DNA of 17,938 bases, taken from positions 1 to 17,938 of the forward strand of contig JBLHRR010000119.1 of NCBI GenBank assembly GCA_047626155.1, read 5' to 3'. The position numbers were made by a program, and so were the translations under genes. Source of the stretch: CALGLS01 sp047626155. Lineage in GTDB: Bacteria > Bacteroidota > Bacteroidia > Chitinophagales > Saprospiraceae. A model generated the notes under the pieces. It was not told the origin of the DNA. It made no database searches and saw nothing but the letters and a program-made list of their open reading frames with translations. Below, one piece after another: positions 15,284 through 17,938 of the stretch. Positions within the stretch are counted from its first letter, which is position 1; every line of letters starts with the position of its first letter.

Positions 15284-16648
15284 CTAATCCTCCTTCGCCC
15301 ACGCATCTCTATCATCTGCCAATTGCCAAACCGCTCCCCCATTCTCAATAGCCGTAAACATCGGTACCCAGTCTTTTGGCCCACCAGATTCTGTCAGGAT
15401 TTCGTAACGGCGCATTTCCAAAATCGGTTCCATTGGACTTATCAAAATCGGACAAGCCTCCACACAAGCATTACAAGAAGTACAAGCATGTATCTCCTCT
15501 CGACTGATATAATCAAACAATGATTTTCCGTCATAGAAATTATCTTTAGTTAGAACAGTTTCAGTAGCTCTTAGTTCTTCTTTTATGTATTTTGTACTTC
15601 CCGAATCCAGCTTCTCTCCTACTTCCTCCGCACGGTCCCGAATATCCATCATGATTTTACGAGGAGATAATTTTTTCCCAGTAATATTCGCAGGACAAAC
15701 AGAACTACAGCGTCCACATTCTGTACAGGTATAACTTTCTAAAATATTTTTCCAACTCAAACTAAAAATATCATTAGCACCAAAAGTCGGCAATTCTTCC
15801 TCCATCGCAGCGCCACTTCCATCATCCTCCGTAAGTCCCATCATGCTTTTTACTTCATCCATAATTGCCGGCATATTGTTCATCTCTCCTTTTGGCGTTA
15901 GCCTGGAATAAAAGGTATTTGGAAAAGCCAACATGATATGTAAGTGCTTAGAGTAAGCTAGGTAATTTAGAAAAGCAAAAACAGTCATAATGTGCAGCCA
16001 CCAACCAAAGCGCTCCATCATTATGAGGATCCCTTCGTTTACATTACTTAAGAGCAAAGGGCCCATAAAACTACTAATGGCAAATGTTCCGGTATCCGGA
16101 TAATGAGCAGGATCTAGTTTTTGCAAAACGACATCCGCACCATTCATGGTAAAAATACCAATCAGTAGTAGCAATTCGCCAACAAGAATTAAGTTACCAT
16201 CAATTTTCGGCCAACCCGTCATTTCATCCATATGGAAACGAGGAAGCTTGAGTAAATTTCTTCTGTACAAAAAGGCTAAAGTCGCAACAAAAGCCCCAAC
16301 CGATAACAATTCAATGGTACTGATGATGATTGGGTATAAAATGCCAATGTAAGGAGCAAAAAATCGGTGAACTCCGAAGAAGCCATCAATAAAAATTTCA
16401 AGTAATTCTATTTGTGTAAACAAGAAGGCTACATAAATAAAACCGTGTAGTACCGCAGGAATAACCCGTTTGAACATTTTCTTTTGCCCAAATGCGATCA
16501 GCAGTACGTTTTTCCAACGCTTACCTTCTTGGTCGGTAAGGTCCTCATCCTGCCCTAATAATATGTTCCGCCGGATGGTCATAAACTTGCGCCAGGAGAA
16601 ACTAAAAGCGAGAATGGTTACGATTGCGAATAAGACTTGTTGTATCAT
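15284..16648 (-). CDS. Membrane-bound 4Fe-4S dicluster protein (heterodisulfide-reductase-like)
   Basis: A 454-residue integral membrane electron-transfer protein. The N-terminal ~260 residues hold about five to six hydrophobic helices (MIQQVLFAIVTILAFSF, VLHGFIYVAFLFTQIELL, IGILYPIIISTIELLSVGAF, NLILVGELLLLIGIFTM, WWLHIMTVFAFLNYLAY), like the NarI-type cytochrome b part of this family, with candidate haem-ligand histidines among them (VLHG, WLHIM). The soluble C-terminal half carries two 4Fe-4S motifs: CTECGRCSSVCP near residue 308 and CTSCNACVEACP near 388, each followed by Pro as usual. Family knowledge suggests quinone-linked electron transfer to a CCG-domain partner resembling HdrB/GlpC. 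That partner is usually the next gene; here the next gene in line is only a 72-residue membrane protein. It is divergent from the phosphoribosyltransferase gene. A gene-end repeat lies 4 nt after the stop. Confidence 0.88.
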   Translation of the reverse strand: MIQQVLFAIVTILAFSFSWRKFMTIRRNILLGQDEDLTDQEGKRWKNVLLIAFGQKKMFKRVIPAVLHGFIYVAFLFTQIELLEIFIDGFFGVHRFFAPYIGILYPIIISTIELLSVGAFVATLAFLYRRNLLKLPRFHMDEMTGWPKIDGNLILVGELLLLIGIFTMNGADVVLQKLDPAHYPDTGTFAISSFMGPLLLSNVNEGILIMMERFGWWLHIMTVFAFLNYLAYSKHLHIMLAFPNTFYSRLTPKGEMNNMPAIMDEVKSMMGLTEDDGSGAAMEEELPTFGANDIFSLSWKNILESYTCTECGRCSSVCPANITGKKLSPRKIMMDIRDRAEEVGEKLDSGSTKYIKEELRATETVLTKDNFYDGKSLFDYISREEIHACTSCNACVEACPILISPMEPILEMRRYEILTESGGPKDWVPMFTAIENGGAVWQLADDRDAWAKED

Positions 16649-16736
16649 CAGTGAAAAAGGTTATTTTTGGCGAATAAAAGCGAAATGCTTCACTAAAGTA
16701 TAGGAAAGTATTACATAAAGCCAATGTAATGCCTTT

Positions 16737-16760
16737 TTTAGAATCTACAATCATTCTAAA
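16737..16760. promoter_or_regulatory. Inverted repeat in the phosphoribosyltransferase leader
   Basis: TTTAGAAT (16737-16744) and ATTCTAAA (16753-16760) form a perfect 8-bp inverted repeat with an 8-nt spacer, ending 15 nt before the ATG at 16776. It lies in the 127-bp divergent region with the Fe-S gene. It is a plausible operator or leader hairpin, but its AT-rich content makes chance possible. It does not look like the longer attenuator structures known for PyrR targets. Confidence 0.4.
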
Positions 16761-16775
16761 GTCAAAATTTGAAAA

Positions 16776-17273
16776 ATGAAGTTACTTAACGAAATACAGA
16801 TCGGACGAAAAATAGAACGCCTGGCCATTGAAATCCTGGAAAACAACTATAACGAGAAAGAGATTATCCTTGCCGGAGTTAACAACAACGGCTACAGTTT
16901 TGCGGAGTTGATACAGGAAAAGCTGGAAAAACATGACGCTAAAAAAAAGGTCAGTCTTACACGGATTAATTTGAGTCCGGCCAAACCCTTAGAGGAAGAA
17001 ATTACGATAGATAAACCGGCTAAGGAATTAAAAAACAAAGTCGTTATTGTGGTCGATGATGTAGCAAACACTGGACGTACTATTTTCTATGCCTTCAAAC
17101 CATTGATGAATGTGTTAGCTAAGAAGATTGAAGTAGCGGTGATGGTAGATCGAACGCATAAGTCCTTTCCGATTAAGGTTGATTACATGGGGATGTCGTT
17201 GGCAACTACGGTGGAGGAAAATATTGAGGTGCGGATTCGAGGGAAGAGAGCTTGGGCTGTGTTTTTGAAGTAG
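16776..17273 (+). CDS. PyrR-like phosphoribosyltransferase
   Basis: A 165-residue type I phosphoribosyltransferase. Residues 89-102 (VVIVVDDVANTGRT) are the PRPP-binding loop with its two acidic residues. The N-terminal part (IQIGRKIERLAIEILENN, EIILAGVNNNGYSFAELI) supplies the pyrophosphate loop region, where PyrR/HPRT members have IGI-x-x-x-G. The C-terminal VDRTHKSFPIKVDYMGMSLATT corresponds to the DRGHRELPI...DYVGK signature of PyrR, with Thr and Lys-Ser-Phe substitutions. PyrR proteins either regulate pyrimidine operons by RNA binding or act as uracil phosphoribosyltransferase; this divergent Bacteroidota version could instead use another base. There is no pyrimidine gene next to it. The length is close to the usual ~180. 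An inverted repeat lies just before the start. Confidence 0.85.
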   Translation: MKLLNEIQIGRKIERLAIEILENNYNEKEIILAGVNNNGYSFAELIQEKLEKHDAKKKVSLTRINLSPAKPLEEEITIDKPAKELKNKVVIVVDDVANTGRTIFYAFKPLMNVLAKKIEVAVMVDRTHKSFPIKVDYMGMSLATTVEENIEVRIRGKRAWAVFLK

Positions 17274-17301
17274 ATGGTATGTTTTCTAGGGAGGTAGATT
17301 T

Positions 17302-17346
17302 CTCGACTCGTACCTCGCTCGACAAGCTCAGGGCAGGCCGCTCGAA
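17302..17346. repeat. Dispersed repeat-like sequence containing CTCGACAAGCTCAGGGCAGG
   Basis: A GC-rich stretch 3' of the phosphoribosyltransferase gene. Its core, CTCGACAAGCTCAGGGCAGG at 17318-17337, closely resembles a sequence that recurs in intergenic regions of many bacterial genomes (the CCTGAGCTTGTCGA type). It is flanked by imperfectly inverted ends (GATTTCTCGA on the left and CTCGAAATTT on the right). It is recognised by memory of the pattern, not by search. No coding role is seen. Confidence 0.55.
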
Positions 17347-17364
17347 ATTTAAAATGTAGGTGTT

Positions 17365-17410
17365 CTGTTATTCCCCGACTCCCCCCTACGTCGCTCGCTC
17401 GGAATGACAG
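17365..17410. repeat. Dispersed repeat-like element with CTGTTATTCC / GGAATGACAG ends
   Basis: The left end CTGTTATTCCCCGA and the right end TCGGAATGACAG are imperfect inverted repeats enclosing a C-rich and CGCTCGCTC-containing centre, so the whole can fold as a hairpin of about 46 nt. Elements with TGTCATTCCGA-type ends are common intergenic repeats in Bacteroidota. It lies 18 nt after the preceding repeat, in the gap before the decayed peptidase. Multi-copy status was not testable here. Confidence 0.5.
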
Positions 17411-17457
17411 TATCAATGGCTCTACTTTTTCTGACTCGTTTTAGGTGCGTCTATTGT

Positions 17458-17786
17458 TCAATAAGAATTCCAACGCGCCCTCGTTCCTCTTATATCATAA
17501 TGAACTCTATCAGTCCCTGGATACAATCCAATTCCTCCATCGTTTTTAATTATCTCATTTTCCAGCAAATCCAAGATAATATCCTTGTCAGTCTTATTTG
17601 CGTATCCATCTTTATTGATGTCATCAATAACTATATCGACAGCTTCTCCTTTGAACTTACTTCTTGATTTGCGTTTAAACAATCATATTTCAGCTCTAGG
17701 AATTTATCCTTGACTCGCCAATTTAGGTTAATGGCTAGTATGAATAAGATAACTATTAGTGCGGTATTTATTATCCAGTTTTTCAT
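17458..17786 (-). pseudogene. Decayed M15-type D-Ala-D-Ala carboxypeptidase-like gene, frame-disrupted
   Basis: Two overlapping minus-strand frames look like parts of one broken gene. The first starts at the ATG at 17784-17786 and runs to a stop at 17631 (51 residues): MKNWIINTALIVILFILAI is a membrane anchor. The second, read in another frame to the stop at 17458, gives KFKGEAVDIVI, an EF-hand-like loop (DINKDGYANKTD) and GGIGLYPGTDRVHYDIRG plus RARWNSY, which match the C-terminal half of Peptidase M15 family proteins (HxxGxAxD and HxD zinc-site motifs). The second frame has a stop (TGA at 17683-17685) just before the homologous part and no ATG. The central region with the SGYRS-type motif is missing, and the first zinc-ligand His of SxHxxGxAxD is replaced by Lys. 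Only the HYD site is intact. The simplest reading is an inactive remnant; a sequencing error alone would not restore the missing middle. It sits 20 bp after the methyltransferase stop. Confidence 0.6.
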
Positions 17787-17806
17787 AAAGTTGTACTTGT
17801 CATGTT

Positions 17807-17938
17807 CTACTTCAACCGCTCACAAACCATCAGCACATTACTCCCATCCCTTAACTTAGTCGCCAAAAAATAATACTTCCCTCCAGGTTTTATTCTAAAC
17901 TTATCATAAATCTGAGAAGCCTTCAACGGAAAATTACG
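17807..17938 (-). CDS. Partial C-terminus of a class I SAM-dependent methyltransferase with THUMP-like domain
   Basis: The last 43 residues of a gene that enters from the right edge, ending at the TAG at 17807-17809. The visible sequence includes RNFPLKASQIYDKFRIKPGG, then KYYFLATKLRDGSNVLMVCERLK. The order RNFP, a short helix, a GG turn, YLFAT-like strand, L-x-DG and a final strand ending in C-x-R matches the THUMP-like domain that closes a family of Bacteroidota class I methyltransferases. The catalytic Rossmann part is outside the window, so the assignment rests on the tail alone. The target of this family is not established; RNA is suggested by the domain name only. Confidence 0.65.
   Translation of the reverse strand, partial: RNFPLKASQIYDKFRIKPGGKYYFLATKLRDGSNVLMVCERLK

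Overview
The window looks like a chromosomal segment from a Bacteroidota bacterium, most likely in or near the class Saprospiria (Lewinella/Haliscomenobacter-like). The support is a giant secreted protein ending in the gliding-motility/type B sorting domain of the type IX secretion system (T9SS), a second secreted protein with a T9SS type A-like C-terminal sandwich, a TonB-dependent receptor, AT-rich leaders without clear Shine-Dalgarno sequences, and moderately AT-rich DNA. The class assignment is inference; no rRNA or marker gene is present.

Layout. 1-92 holds the first codons of a possible minus-strand secreted-protein gene, followed by a short 14-bp tandem repeat (123-174). 262-4146 (-) encodes a 1294-residue T9SS type B cargo protein with an internal duplication of about 412 residues. 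4211-5293 (-) is a CaiB/BaiF family CoA transferase, divergent from 5574-7181 (+), a membrane-anchored FMN/Fe-S glutamate synthase-like protein. A tiny hypothetical ORF (7237-7428) converges on 7506-8195 (-), a secreted protein, across a strong bidirectional terminator (7449-7487). Then come a GNAT acetyltransferase (8292-8723, -) and a hydroxymethylglutaryl-CoA lyase family enzyme (8933-9784, -).

Divergent from the lyase is the most interesting unit: a TonB-dependent outer-membrane receptor (9957-12305, +) whose stop codon directly abuts the start of a TPR/coiled-coil/transmembrane class III cyclase (12306-14609, +). The cyclase active-site residues predict ATP, not GTP, as substrate, and its topology puts the TPR sensor region in the periplasm. 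An outer-membrane receptor translationally adjacent to a periplasm-sensing adenylate cyclase suggests a ligand-uptake or cell-envelope signal converted to cAMP.

The gene-poor stretch 14610-14934 contains nested inverted repeats: a 24-nt imperfect terminal pair around a 20-bp near-perfect hairpin, resembling a small non-coding mobile or structured element. After it come a 72-residue two-helix membrane protein (14935-15153, -), a membrane-bound dicluster 4Fe-4S protein (15284-16648, -) and a divergent PyrR-like phosphoribosyltransferase (16776-17273, +). The right end has two dispersed-repeat-like palindromic stretches, a decayed M15-type peptidase (17458-17786, -) and the C-terminus of a methyltransferase with a THUMP-like domain (17807-17938, -).

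A 32-nt repeat that begins GGTAACC and ends CGCTACG occurs three times. Each copy lies 4-9 nt after a stop codon and in the same orientation relative to the upstream gene (HMG-CoA lyase, cyclase, Fe-S protein). This is a gene-end-associated repeat family that the protein annotation does not explain.
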